Source: Alnus glutinosa (lineage: Eukaryota > Streptophyta > Magnoliopsida > Fagales > Betulaceae). Taken from it: a DNA stretch of 64,000 nucleotides. Under the pieces are notes generated by a model. The model ran no database searches. It had not been told where the DNA came from and saw nothing but the letters and a program-made list of their open reading frames with translations. The position numbers and the translations under genes were made by a program. The stretch lies in contig NC_084898.1 of the NCBI RefSeq assembly GCF_958979055.1, forward strand, positions 2,676,001 to 2,740,000, in the 5' to 3' direction. Position 1 is the first letter of the stretch; every line of letters starts with the position of its first letter. This document shows positions 35,300-47,539 of the stretch, piece by piece.

Positions 35300-35640
35300 A
35301 CAGATAGCAGCTTGGCAAGCACCGGCCCGTGGAATAGTCAAAGTTAACTGGGATGCAGCATGCCGATATAATGAAGGGGCAATTAAGTAGGTGCGGGAAT
35401 TATTGTACGAGTCTGTGAGAGTTACGTCTCAGCTGCTCACAGTATCACGCATCATCTCGCAGCTGACCCCACAACAGCCAAGGCATGGACGGCATTTCAA
35501 TCAGTAATTTTTAGTAAAGATAGGTTTTTTTTTTTAGATTTGTATAGTAGGAGATCGATGCTCTACAAATTATGAGAGACTGCGCTGTGCAATAAAATTG
35601 CCCAATACGAGCAAATACAAATATCTAGCGGAGAGTATAA
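35300..35640 (+). pseudogene. RNase H-like retroelement fragment, unit 2 copy
   Basis: Same fragment as at 17297, without the hAT element: GIVKVNWDAA, then a frameshift into GAGIIVRVCESYVSAAH-like sequence. It is cut off at about 35641, where sequence homologous to 21390 (ACTCCACAAGCTCTTGTTTC) begins, showing a deletion of about 2.5 kb. Confidence 0.65.
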
Positions 35641-36119
35641 AATTGCAAAACTCCACAAGCTCTTGTTTCTTGGGACATGTGGGGGCACTTTAAACAAAAA
35701 GTCAAAGATTCTTTTGATATCTCTTTTTCCTTTCCCTTCTCTCCCTCCCTTTCTGACGCGTACTGACAGGAAAAACTTTTAGCAGAAATGCTGAAAAAAA
35801 ATTTCAGCAAAGGACAAGTTTTTCCAAGATGCGTACCGACTGGAGGACAACTTTTTCATGAGAGGACAATTTTTTTTTTCCTGTTTTACCCATACTACCC
35901 GTGTATATGACAGTTGAGGTTGCTGAATTTTTTTTCATGTCAGGGGTAAAATAGGAAAAAAAAAACCGTCCCATCTTGAAAAGTGGCTGAATTTGTTCAG
36001 CCTCCTGCGAAAAAGCTGATCCTGTCAGCTCATGTCTAGAAAAGGAAAGAAGAGAAGGAAAGGGAAAGGAGATATCAAACAGGACCATAGATCTTCTTTT
36101 TTTTTTCTTTTTTTTTTTT
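35641..36119. other. Intergenic, no gene
   Basis: Begins with sequence shared with 21390 and 49858. An imperfect inverted repeat (AAAGGACAAGTTTTTCC ... GGACAATTTTTTT) around 35800-36010 suggests an old MITE. No gene seen. Confidence 0.45.
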
Positions 36120-37270
36120 GGATAAATATCTTATTGGTACTTGAGTTTTACGTGTTTTTAAATTTAGTACTTCAGTTTTGTTTTGTATCATAGGTGGTAC
36201 CTGAATTAAGGATAAAAACCCATTTAATACATCTGTTAGATTTTCTGTCTGAATTTTAACGGCTCGCCACGTGTCAACCGCTGAGGTTGACACGTGGCAC
36301 TACATAAAAAAAAATTAAAAATTAAAAATTGAAATCTTTAGAAAATGATTAAAAATAATAAAATTTAAAAAAAAAATTAAAAAAGGAAAAAAGAAGAGGG
36401 GTGGCTCCCTTGGCCACCATGGGGGTGGCCGGCCACCCCCATTTTGGCCAAGGAGGTGGCCCAGCCACCCCCTTGGCCGGTCTGGCCGGTCTGGGGTGGC
36501 CGAACCACCCCATAGGGGGTGGTTCGGCCACCCCACAGTTGAAAAAAAAAATAAAAAAATTTGAAGGGTTTTGGCCCTAGGGGGTGGTTCGGCCACCCCC
36601 AAGGGCCAAAACCCATCCAAAAAGAAAGTGAGGGTTTGCCCTTGGGGTGGCCGAACCACCCCCATGGGCCACGGGGGTGGTTCGGCCACCCTAGTCCGGC
36701 ATGTATGGGGGTGGCCGAACCACCCCCGTGGCCCTAAAGGGTGGTTCGGCCACCCCCAAGGGCAAACCCTCAATTTTTTTTTGATGGGTTTTGGCCCTAG
36801 GGGGTGGCCGAACCACCCCCGTGGGCCTAGGGGGTGGCTCCTAGGGCCAAAACCCTTCAAATTATTATTATTTTTTTTTTTCAACTGTGGGGTGGCCGAA
36901 CCACCTCATAGGGGGTGGTTCGGCCACCCCAGACCGGTCAGACCGGCCAAGGGGGGTGGCTCAGCCACCCCTCTTCTTTTTTCTTTTTTTAATTTTCTTT
37001 TTTAAAATTTTATTGTTTTTAATCATTTTCTAAAGATTTCAATTTTTAATTTTTAATTTTTAATTTTTTTTTATGTAGTGCCACGTGTCAACCTCAGCGG
37101 TTGACACGTGGCGAGCCGTTAAAATTCGGACGGAAAATCTAACAGAGGTACCAAATGGGTTTTTACCCTTAATTCAGGTACCACCTATGATACAAAACAA
37201 AACTGAGGTACTAAATTTAAAAACACGTAAAACTCAGGTACCAACTCAGGTACCAATGGGGTATTTATCC
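36120..37270. mobile_element. Large foldback element with nested palindromes
   Basis: Ends GGATAAATA / TATTTATCC. Arms of about 270 bases (with GCCACGTGTCAACC / GGTTGACACGTGGC) pair nearly perfectly. The 600-base centre is a series of GGGGTGGCCGAACCACCCC palindromes separated by AAACCCATC/TTTTGGCCCTAGG. Same family as 10664 and 23048. The flanks are T-rich, so the 9-bp duplication is only approximate. Absent at the matching place in unit 1. Confidence 0.75.
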
Positions 37271-37386
37271 CTTTTTTTTGAGCAAATAAAATTCTAATTA
37301 TGAATTTTAAAGAAAAAAGAAAGAAAGAGACTAATTATGATAGAATTTCCGAGAATTAAGAATAGAGATGGAGTAATAACACTAAC

Positions 37387-38277
37387 CCGGAGTAGATGTA
37401 ATATCGTAGTTCTGTCAATCTCCTCACTTTTTTCTTCATTGATGCTAAGAAGGATGTCTAAAAAATCACTGTCCGTGATAGAGCCGGAGAATTTCCTCAA
37501 CTGCAACCGTTGGTTGATCATTCCGTCAAAGAGGTCCATAATCATTCTAGCGTGACCTGCCATGCGCCGCCTTATGCCTTGAGGGTCGACCTTCTTCAAC
37601 ACAGGAAAAAAATCTGCCAAGTTGGGATTCGCCGCCTCTTTCATGACATTCCAGATGAGCTCCTTCAACGCTCCGGCCTTGTCAGAATCCTTTCCGGCTA
37701 AATCCACTGAAAAAATGGTGTTTGATAAAAGATTAAGCGTAGTCTTGAAAACTGCTTTCCCAATATCTACTGCCTCACCGGTTAGGCCGCACTGATGAGT
37801 TTCAGCGAGGAGCTCTTGGACTTTCTTGTGCCGGATATCTTCGTTAGCGTCGAGTATTCTGTTGGCGAATAGCTCCCCACTGCATATTTTCCGAACGTTC
37901 CTCCACCGGGCGGAAATAGGTATCCATGGCAAGCTGTACTCCTCGCTGTTGTAGACTCGGATTGCGTCCGGGATGGTTCGGTCGGCCAAGAGCCGGTCAT
38001 GTGTCTGGAGGACTTCTTTGGCTATGTCTGCCGAAGAGATTACTATTGTTGTTACTTTTCCTAGTTTTAGGCTCATTATGGGGCCATGAGCTTTGGCAAG
38101 CTTGGATAAGGACTTGTGGGGTTTTTCACCGAGTTCTAAGAGGTTTCCGATGACCGGAAAAGGTTTTGGACCAGGTGGAAGCTTGCTGTGAGTTGCTTTG
38201 CTTCTGGGAATCATATGGAAGGTTTTGATCAAGATCCAGATGAGGCAAAGCCATAGTATACAGCTCAAGAAATCCAT
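37387..38277 (-). pseudogene. CYP76-like P450, exon 1 only (copy 5)
   Basis: Duplicate of copy 4. Exon 1 (297 codons, start 38277) is intact, reading MDFLSCILWLCLIWILIK, LPPGPKPFPVIGN and WRNVRK, and ending HLLR before a good donor GTTAGT at 37386. No exon 2 follows: the homology stops about 60 bases beyond the donor and the foldback element at 36120-37270 comes next. Without the I-helix and haem-Cys loop it cannot be an active P450. The open frame reads through the intron to 37294. Confidence 0.88.
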
Positions 38278-38729
38278 CTTATTTTCCCTGTGACCCTCTG
38301 AAGAGATTACTTTTATCCCAAACAGACGAAGAACAAAAAAGAGAAAAGGACTTACCGAGACATGGCGTGCAACTTGAGGGGAAAGAGGGATTAGGATAAA
38401 ACAAATCAATAAAAATAAAAAAAATTATTTCAAATAGTTTTTTTCACTTTCATAGAGACGGTATTTTTTACTAAACCGTATTTTTTACTAAACCAAAAAA
38501 ATAGATTTTACTCAAATCTTTTATATTACATAAAGTGTAAGAACTTGATAAAAATATGTTCAATTTTCATTGTTAACATGTCACATTTTTAATATAAAGC
38601 ACTTCTTATTTTGTTTAATGCATGAAACGACAGAATTAATTCATATAATTCTCATTTTTAATTTGTACCACTTTTTAAAAAGTTGTACGATATTCTAATT
38701 TGGGAAATAATGCTTTGTCTTTTATTTTT

Positions 38730-39398
38730 GTATTAAATACCTTATTGGTACTTGAGTTTTAAGCATTTTTAAATTTAGTAACTAAGTTTTCATTTGTATC
38801 ATAGGTAGTACTTGAGTTAGGGGTAAAAACTCATTTGGTATCTGTTAGATTTTCTATCCAAATTTTGACGGCTGCCATATTTCATCTGTTGAGGTTGACA
38901 CGTGGCACTATATAAATAAAATAAAATAAAAATCTTTAAAAAAAATTGAAGAAAAGGAGAGGGAGGCGGTCTGGAGTGGTCGAACCACCCCACATGAGGA
39001 GGTTCGGCCACCCCATGGCAAAAAATAATAATAATAATGGGTTTTGGCTCTAGGGGTGGCCGAACCACCCCCTTGGCCCATGAGGTGGCCAAGACACCAC
39101 ATGAGTAAACCCTCAAATGTTTTTTACAGGTTTTGGCCCCCTTTTTTTTATTTTTTTTTTCAGTTTTTTTTTTTTATTTTTTTTTTATTTTTTTTTTAAG
39201 ATTTATATATATATAGTGCCACATGTCAACCTTAGCAGTTGACACATGGCGAGCCGTTAAAATTTGGATAAAAAATTTAACAAAGGTACTAAATGAATTT
39301 TTTATCCCTAATTCAGGTATCATCTATAATACAAATAAAATCTAATGTACTAAATTTAAAAACGCTTAATATTCGACCACTAATGAAATATTTAAGCC
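38730..39398. mobile_element. Foldback element, unit 2 copy
   Basis: Counterpart of 23048-23705, flanked by TTTATTTTT at 38721-38729 and 39399-39407. Confidence 0.8.
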
Positions 39399-40043
39399 TT
39401 TATTTTTATTGGCAAGTGATGCGACAAACAAAAGCACAAAGGAACAAAACAAAAGAAGAGAAGAAAAGAAAAGAAAAGAAAAGAAAGGGAAGAAAAGAAC
39501 AGGCCAGGGCAAGTTGCTCGGATGTGTGGTCCAATTTGTTCTAAATTTGAATGGTGTGAAAAACTACACATATATATCGTAAGTTTTATTAAGAGCACCT
39601 AAGTTAAATCGTTTTAGATATTAAATAGGTTTGTTTAATTTTTTTTTTAATAATACTGTAACATTTTTATAACTCAATCAATAAAATAGATCAAATTGCT
39701 CTAACAAAACAATATTAGAGATACATTCAAGAATTTCTTCTATTCAAACCTGATCTTAAAACTATTTGATGGCAATTTGAGTTAAGTCATGCGTTGGCTT
39801 ATTAGCGATTCTACTAATATAATAAATCTATCAATTAAAAAGAAAATTTAACCTGATCCGAGTTTCATCTATTAATTGTCTAAATTTATTCAAATTACAA
39901 ACATTAGAACTCACTATTTTAACCACTTGAAGCGTATCACCTTTTATTATAATATTATTTAAACCTAATTCTTAGCAAAATAGTAGGTTTGTTTAGTTTT
40001 TTTATGGGTTGGTTTGTTTAGTTTTGAATATTGCAGTGTTATT

Positions 40044-41027
40044 AAATTTTAGAACCCCTGCCTCCTTTGGCCAAAACTCTCCGTTCTCTCTCCTGAAATC
40101 TTCCTCCCTAAAACATCCGGCTGACGAGGGGGTGGTAGTGATTTTCACTGCCTCCTCCTCCCCTTTCCCCCTTTTTTCCCTCTTCCTTCTTCCCCCTCCC
40201 TTTCTTGCCTCTGCTGAGGCTCCAATCACCTCTTCGGAGGCTCTATCCTTCGCCCTAGGCGACTTATCTTGGTTCAATGGGTTTACCGGCTTCTCCTCCA
40301 CCTCTGGTCTGATTGCAGCCCCCATCCATCGTCTCCATCCTCGGATCCGATCACTTCCACAAGTTCTTAGATTTGATTTTTTCAAAGTTAGATCTATTCA
40401 CTTTCGGAAGCTCCACCATCTCACGTTCCACACCACCGTGCTCCGGGTTTCCTCCGCTTCGATCTGCCGCCCACCATCTGTCAAGCCGACCTCCACGCGC
40501 CGGCGCGTGCCTATCACGCACCTGCGAGTAGATCTTACTCGCGGGCGCGTGTGCTTCACGCACCAACGCGTGGCTGCTGCTGACCGGCGTGTTTCGGCTT
40601 CTTCCGCCTCCTCCAGCTGCCGCCGACCTCCTGTGGAATTTAAGGCACCTTTAACCGGCGCGTGGTGTTCACGCGCCGTCGTCAAAGGGCCCTGCCGCCG
40701 TTGCACTATTATGTTATCTGTTTTTCCTTGTTTTTTCTGGGCTTTTTGTCTTAATATTCTTCTCTGTGTCCCCTGTATCTTGTGTGGTACCGTACCCGGT
40801 GTTTGGATCCTTTGGATTTTATACACCACCTCAAAACCCCTTCATTGGTGGTTGGATTATAGGCATCCGTGTCAAGAATCATTAGGCCCGCATCTTCGGA
40901 AGCATTGCCTCCGCGTACTTACATTCTTAGGATTTTATTTTTTTTTGATGTGTTTGAGGTGCCCAGCCTTCCTGTTGTAATTTAGTTCTTGTTGTAATTT
41001 CCTTTTCACGTATCTATAAAAAAAAAT
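40044..41027 (+). mobile_element. Poly(A) retroposon with 15-bp target duplication
   Basis: An insertion of about 985 bp present only in unit 2. It is flanked by TATTGCAGTGTTATT (40029-40043 and 41028-41042) and ends ACGTATCTATAAAAAAAAA. The long target duplication and A-tail are hallmarks of LINE-mediated retroposition. The body is GC- and pyrimidine-rich in its first 700 bases (GCGCGTG repeats near 40500-40680) and AT-rich at the end. No reverse transcriptase; likely an internally deleted LINE or a retroposed transcript. The long open frame across it has no protein-like features. Confidence 0.85.
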
Positions 41028-41040
41028 TATTGCAGTGTTA

Positions 41041-41306
41041 TTGTACATCACCACAAGTTGTCAATTGTGCAATGTATATAAATATGTGAATAAAGAATTG
41101 TACTGTTTTGATGAGTTTATCCAAAACCTTCTCATCAATTCTTACGTACCAAAACCAACTCTTACGTACCAATTTGTACATCACCACAAGTTGTCAATTG
41201 TGCAATGTATATAAATATGTGAATAAAGAATTGTACTGTTTTGATGAGTTTATCCAAAACCTTCTCATCAATTCTTACGTACCAAAACCAACTCTTTTGT
41301 TTGGTT
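41041..41306. repeat. 133-bp local tandem duplication
   Basis: TTGTACATCACCACAAGTTG occurs at 41041 and 41174, each followed by the same roughly 120 bases. Unit 1 has a single copy near 24351. Confidence 0.85.
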
Positions 41307-41788
41307 AAGGGTCCTGGGTCCCCCAATCACTGTTCTTTATTTGGAATTTCTGCCAACCGACTAAAGCTATATCTAGATGTTTCGGCATAGAAACAGGCCA
41401 TTTATAGCTTGTTTTAATGAGAATTGAGGAATGCCAGAAGGCAGAAGGCAGTCTTTGCCCCCTCCCCCGTCCTTTTAAATCATATTTATTATTGTGATGG
41501 GACTTACCATTATTTCAACATTTTTTTTTTCTATAAAGTAACGTCATTTAGAAAAACGATGTTAAGTTATATCATTTTATTAAGGATTTATTTAAATTTG
41601 TAATTTTAAAAAGTATTAATTAAAATAATAATTTTAAAATGTGAAATTCAAGGTTCTTTTGGGTATCGAATATTTCAAATATGAATAATATTCTGAATAT
41701 ATTTACGAATTTTAAGATAATGAAATTGTGTTTGGATGTTGAATATAATTAAGATTCTTTTTAAATATGTGTTTGAGTATTAAATTTT

Positions 41789-41970
41789 GAGTAATGCTAC
41801 ATGTTATACCCATATCCCTCTTGTGTCCCTCTAAAAATGAGGTAGCTTTTAAAATCACCATTGAGCTTGTGATTGATCAAAATTAAATTTTGATCACATG
41901 GTGATTTTAAAAACCACATCATTTTTAGAGGGACACAAGAGGAACATGGGTATGACGTTTAGAATTACTC
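41789..41970. mobile_element. 182-bp MITE, unit 2 copy
   Basis: Counterpart of 24966-25147, flanked by TTAAATTTT on both sides. Confidence 0.85.
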
Positions 41971-42481
41971 TTAAATTTTTGATATTGAAAAAAAATGTTT
42001 TATAATAGTAGAAAGTGATTGAAAATGATTGAATTGTATCAAAAGTTGTATATAATGATTGGAGTTATGAAAATAAATATTAAATTTTAGAAATTGAAAA
42101 AAAAAATGTTTTTTTAGTAATGAGAAATGATTGGATTGTATAAAAAAATTGTAAATAATAATTGGTATGGAAAAAAATAATAAAAAAAAATTAATAAATA
42201 ACTTGTCTTCCATCTTTGGGACAAGAAATGAATTTTATTTGTTTCAAAATAAACCAAAAAAAAGGTATGGATGGGTTTTAAAATATATTACAATAAGAGA
42301 AATAGCAGAATTTTCAATTACTTTTTGACTTTAGTGTACTTGTGTACTGTAGCTTGACGGGGGAAGAAGCCAAATATGAAAATGGGATTCTGCAGGAATT
42401 TGGTGCATCAAAGCCGTGTGAGGAGAGGGTTGAAACGTGGCGAGGAGGAAGGCTACCTGCAACGTGTACAGTGACTAGTAT

Positions 42482-42490
42482 GGGGCTGAA
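42482..42490. other. Empty target site of the Mutator-like element
   Basis: A single GGGGCTGAA where unit 1 has 4963 bp plus a second copy of the 9-mer. Confidence 0.9.
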
Positions 42491-43057
42491 ACGTGTACGC
42501 TGCCACACTTGTTTCTAGGTATTTGAATCCTCTTGTGCTACTTTTTCTGTTCGAGTTGTAGTTCCCCAAAAACTCTGATTTCTGCCGGCTATGACTTCAC
42601 GCGTCGATTCATTATCTCGAAATTCAAACTTCATTCAAACTAAATTCAAGTGGCAACCGAGTTTTATTCAACTTGGATCTGGATTCTGAACTTTTGAATA
42701 AAAATTCAGTTCGAATATTTAATAATATTTGAACCAAACGCACCATTAAAAGATAATTTTTAAAAATATAGTTAAGTATTTGGCAAAATTACAATTTAAC
42801 CTTTAAAATTTTGTGTTTTAAAAAAAACACCCTCTTATATGCGATTTCAAATCTCAATTTTTAAAAACACAGTTTCCAAACGATTTATATTCTGCGATTT
42901 GGTTTAAAATCACATTTATTATTTACAAAATCGCAATCATAAACGCACCATAAACGACGTCAAGCAGATATGTTAGCGTCGTTTCTCTAAAATGATGCTA
43001 AAAAAATGACTGGTCTTTTAAAAGTGGAGAGAGGAGGAGAAAGGGGAGAGAAGGGGG

Positions 43058-45423
43058 AAAAAAATTTAAGAAAAAAAAAATCATTTAAGGTGCTACAATA
43101 AATTTGCATAATAAAATTTTTAAAACCTTTTATTTTAAATAAAAATTTGCTAAAGGGATAAAGCGGCTCATAATAATTATAGGAAGAGTTGGCTATAGGG
43201 TTATAAATAAACTAATCCGTTCAACACCCTACACAATACTCGCTTGGTTTAACTTGATCCGAACTTGAGCTTTATATTGCAGAAACTCGTTCGTTACTAT
43301 AGAAACACGTTCGATTAATAAGTGATACATACCCGACTCACTCGACAAAACTCGATAGGGGCTCACGAACTCAGATCGTTTAAAGCTCGACTGAATCGTT
43401 CACCCAGCTTATTAATCTGACTCGTTAGCTCGTTCATATATTTTCTCTGTGTGTGTATATATTAATATATTACTAAAAATGAGTTATATAAATTTAAGCA
43501 TGTATATTAGTAATTAAATAATATATATTATATATGTTACTTAATATTTATATGTGTGTATATAGTTAACATACCAACTAGTTAGTTCATAAATTAACAT
43601 ATTATCTAATTAATTAACATATACTAAGTAAATGTAATTAACTACTATTAAAGACATCTCTCAATAAATATTGAGACCCATGGGTAGTGTCAACTCTTCA
43701 CATTTAAAGGTTGGCAGTGGCCGTCACAAAAAACAAAGCTTAAGAAATTAATTCTTCTCATAGTATTTTTTTTTTTTTTCAATTATGAAAAAAAGGATTA
43801 TAGGTAAAAACACAAAGAAATATAGGTAAATAAGAGAACAAACAGTAGGCAATGGATTCAAAAAAAATCTGGGCCTCTTATGCGGTTTACAAAGGCAAAA
43901 TGGCTCGGTTAGAAACCCCAAACAATAAAGGCAATAACCATCATTAAACGATTGTTGCAAGGAAAATATTGCCAAGTATTGAACAAATCCAAAAACAAGA
44001 AACCCAAACAACACAAACAAAGCAACAAAAAAAAAAAAAAAAAAAAAAAAAGAAAAGAAAAAACTCGGAACAGTACACCGACAAAAGGCAAGGCCGAGGA
44101 AGGTGGTGATGGCCGGTGCGTGGAGAGGTGGATGTCGGGATGAAACGGGAATCAAAATGGTTAGCGTGTTTTGAGCTTGCTCTAAAATTGAGATTTCTAT
44201 AATTGGAATGAGTTGTGTGACGTCAAAGGTCTACTTTTTACTCTTATTTCTTTGAGTTTATAATACAAAATGCTCTATTTATAGACCTTACAGATGAAAT
44301 ATAATTCTAATAAAATCCCTAATTTAGGGTGATTCAATATCAATAAATCTCTAAATTCAAGAAAATATAATTTTTATCAAATGCAATATAATTCTCATTA
44401 TTCTCTTAACTTCAAGGTAATTCAAAAAAACTTTAACACTCCTCCTCAAACTTAAGGTGTAAAGATTCTAAACGCTTGAATTTGCAATTAGTTTTTCTTG
44501 TTCTAAAGATGACAACAATCGACGATAATCGATGGCGATGACTAGAGGAGTCGGTGACGGTGATTGGAGATGCACCTTAAATTCTAATTGGCTAACTATG
44601 AGCAAAAATCAAAGCCAACTATATAAGGACTAAAAAAGGCATGAATTTTAAACAATACTACAAATGCCAAAAATTGATAGGCCAACTATAGACCGAAATG
44701 AAAGTCAACTATGAGTTAAAATGATCTTGAATTTGAAATAATATCACGAAAGTCATGCCCAAATCATTAAACAATACTACAAAAGCCGAAAGAATTGGCC
44801 AACTATAAGGCGAAATAATAGCAACTATATATGGCCCAAATGGGCTGCTTGGCTGTTTTTTTATTTTTTTAAACAAAACAAAAAGGAACTTCAACTTTGG
44901 TTTCTGAACCATCACACCCATCACGAAGAATTACAGAGATATCTCTCTTTTATTTTTTAATAAAATCAAAAGAAAATCAAGAACAAAACAAAGGGTTTTG
45001 GTTTGTTTTGTCTCCAAATGAGACACAGATTTCGTGGGTTGGAGTAAAGCTTATCTCCAACGAGCACACCACTTGTTTGACAAAACACAAACTAAAAAGA
45101 AATGAAGAAAAACAAAACAAAGAGAAGCAAAAACAGGTTCTGCCGTGGAGTGAGATATATATTTTTATTTTATTTTCCGCTCAAATTCAAGTATGCAAAA
45201 TCTATGACCAGGAGATTTGAAAATTATCGAGGAAAAAGACAATAAAACAGAATAACAAAGGTATTTACAAGACTATTGGATCACGTTAGTCTATAGCTCT
45301 GAGACTATATAAGATAATATATTTTAGAACATAAAGCAGAATAATAAGTAAATAAATACTACGTCCATCAGATGAAGCCCAAAGGCCTATATTTATTCAA
45401 ATTTCTTTGATTTTACAATAAAA
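43058..45423. other. Intergenic, repeat-derived, no gene
   Basis: A CTCG-rich stretch (43255-43440) resembles MITE sequence, and a poly(A) run lies at about 44029-44051. 44260-44430 is a second copy of the sequence at 45424-45600 (GAAATATAATTCTAATAAAATCCC). 44700-44935 is related to 57350-57570. No credible coding region; poly-Phe and poly-Lys open frames are homopolymer artefacts. Confidence 0.5.
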
Positions 45424-45726
45424 AAAGGCTCTATTTATAGAGCTAACATATGAAATATAATCTTAATAAGATCCCTTAATTTAGGGTAATTCAATATCAT
45501 TAAATTTCTAAATTTAAGGTAATATAAACTTTATTAAATACAATACAATTCTCATCAAATTCATAACTTGAGGGTTATTCAAATATTCTCTACCAATGAT
45601 AACTTCCATGCTATCATCAACGTGACAAGCTACATATGTTTATTTGCTTCCAACAAAATTATATATTGCATGTAGTACAAAGACATAAAGTAGAACCAGG
45701 TAATTAATTAAATTCTTCAACCTATT

Positions 45727-47270
45727 TTAGAGTGGAATAGGGACAGCTCTTAGAGGATGAGCAAGCTGCAAAGTTAAGGCAAACTTATCTTCCATGTTCA
45801 TATCCTCACATTTAACCCCTTCTTCAAGCTTCCAATCAAACGTGTGAATAAGCGAACCTAACATCAAGTGCAACATTCGCATTGCCAATGGCAAACCAGG
45901 ACATATTCTTCTTCCACCACCAAACGGTATAAGCTCAAAGTTCCTGCCTTTAAAATCAATTTCAGACCCCAAGAACCTCTCCGGCATAAATGAATTTGCT
46001 TTCTCCCATGAGCTCGGGTCTCGGCCTATAGCCCATGCATTCACTAGCACTTGTGCACCCTTTGGGATAATATAGCCATTGATTTCCACATCTGCTTCTG
46101 CTTTCCTGGGCACTAGGAAAGGAGCTACCGGGTGCAATCTGAATGTTTCTTTCACTACTGCTTGTAAGTAAGGTAACCGAACAATATCCGACTCCTCCAT
46201 TGGGTTGCCTTTGCCAATTATCTGCTCCAGCTCTGTTTTTGCTTTTGACAATGCCTCTGGGTTGTGGAGTAGCTCTGCCATAGCCCATTCCAGTGTGGCT
46301 GAGGTTGTATCAGTCCCCGCAACAAATAGGTCCTAATATACAAGAAGATATTGTTAGAATAAAAAATTCCTGAATATGAAACAAATCAAAGAAGAATAGA
46401 GTAGTAATAATAGCGACCACAAACAAATAAATGTTCTGTCTTAGATTTGTCCATCAACTTGGTGTTTTCTTTGGTGATGTTAAGAAGGGTATCTAACATA
46501 TCACTGTTTGACGTCATAGAACCCGACACTTTTCTCTGCATTAACCGTTGGCTAATCATGCTATCAAAGAGGTCTATAAGCTTTCCAAAGTAAACTGTCA
46601 TGCGCCGCCTTACGCCCTGGGGTTCGATCTTCTTAAGCACGGGAAAATAATCTGCCAAGTTGGGCTTCCATGACATTCCAGACGATCTCCTTGAACTCTC
46701 AAGTTGTGTCAGAATTCGAGTCGGCCAAATCCACCGAAAAAATGGCGTTTGATAACAGATTAAGCGTAGTCTTAAAAGCCACCCTGCCAATATCTACAGT
46801 CTCACCTGTTACGCTGCTTTGATGAGTTTCAGCGAGGAGCTCTTGCACTTTCTTGCGCCGGATATATTGGTTGGCGCCAAGTGTTTTGCTGGCAAGCAGT
46901 TGGCCGTTGCATATTTTGCTGGCAAGCCGAACACGTCTTGTATGTGGGCTCGGAGAGCGTCAGGGATGGTTCGGTTGCACAGGAGTTGGTCGTGTGTTTG
47001 GAGGACTTGTTTGGCGGTGTCTGCTGAAGAAATGATTATTGTGATTACTCGGCCTAGTTTAAGGCACATTATGGGGCCATGAGCCTTGGCAAGCTTGGTT
47101 AAGGACTTGTGGGGTTTGTCACTGAGATCTAAGAGATTTCCGATGACCAGAAAAGGTTTTGGACCAGGTGGAAGCTTTCTGGGATTCGCTTTGCTTCTTG
47201 GAATCATATAGAAGGTGTGGATGAAGATCCAGGTGATGCAAAGAAACATTATGCAGCTCAAGAAATCCAT
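45727..47270 (-). pseudogene. CYP76-family P450 pseudogene (copy 3)
   Basis: Exon 2 (46332-45727) is fully open with AGTDTTS, ETFR, PERF and FGGGRRICPG. Exon 1 (from 47270) carries two deletions relative to gene 1. One of 34 bp near 46919 removes the residues around WIPVSTRWRNLRK, including the C-helix that contacts the haem propionates. One of 11 bp near 46673 follows. The first shifts the frame into a stop at 46809; the second would restore it. The end of exon 1 also has a 4-base insertion (AAATAAATG). A functional P450 is not expected. Confidence 0.9.
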
Positions 47271-47539
47271 CTTTCCCTACGAACTCTGATCGCACGGAGG
47301 AAATTAAATAACAAAGCAAAGAGAAATTAAACGAAGACTAGTACTGCTCTTCCTTCGAACTTCAACAAGAACGTGCTCTTCACTTCAACACGGAATCATG
47401 ATCTTAATTTCCCTAAGATTTATTTTGTTTCTTTCGATATATTCCATGTGATCTAACCATGTAAAGCCACATGTAGGATTCGTGGAGAATCCAAAATAAT
47501 GTGGAAACGCGTAATCTTACAACAGAACGAACAGATAGC

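Larger units (their letters stand above)
31226..43057. repeat. Tandem segmental duplication, unit 2
   Basis: Copy of 11635-31226 (offset 19,591 at the left edge). It is shorter because it lacks the solo LTR, the hAT element, the Mutator-like element and about 2.5 kb around 35641. It gained a retroposon (40044-41027), a foldback element (36120-37270) and a 133-bp tandem duplication. Confidence 0.85.

Noticed and set aside
36315..37005. 189- and 144-codon open frames (GGWFGHP-type repeats)
   Set aside because: They read the GGGGTGGCCGAACCACCCC palindromes of the foldback element in both directions.
40009..40980. 323-codon open frame across the retroposon
   Set aside because: It begins in the host flank before the insertion point, has no recognisable domain, and follows from the GC-rich, stop-poor body of the retroposon.
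43748..44155. 135-codon frame with a long poly-Phe run
   Set aside because: Caused by a poly(A) tract on the other strand; no domain.
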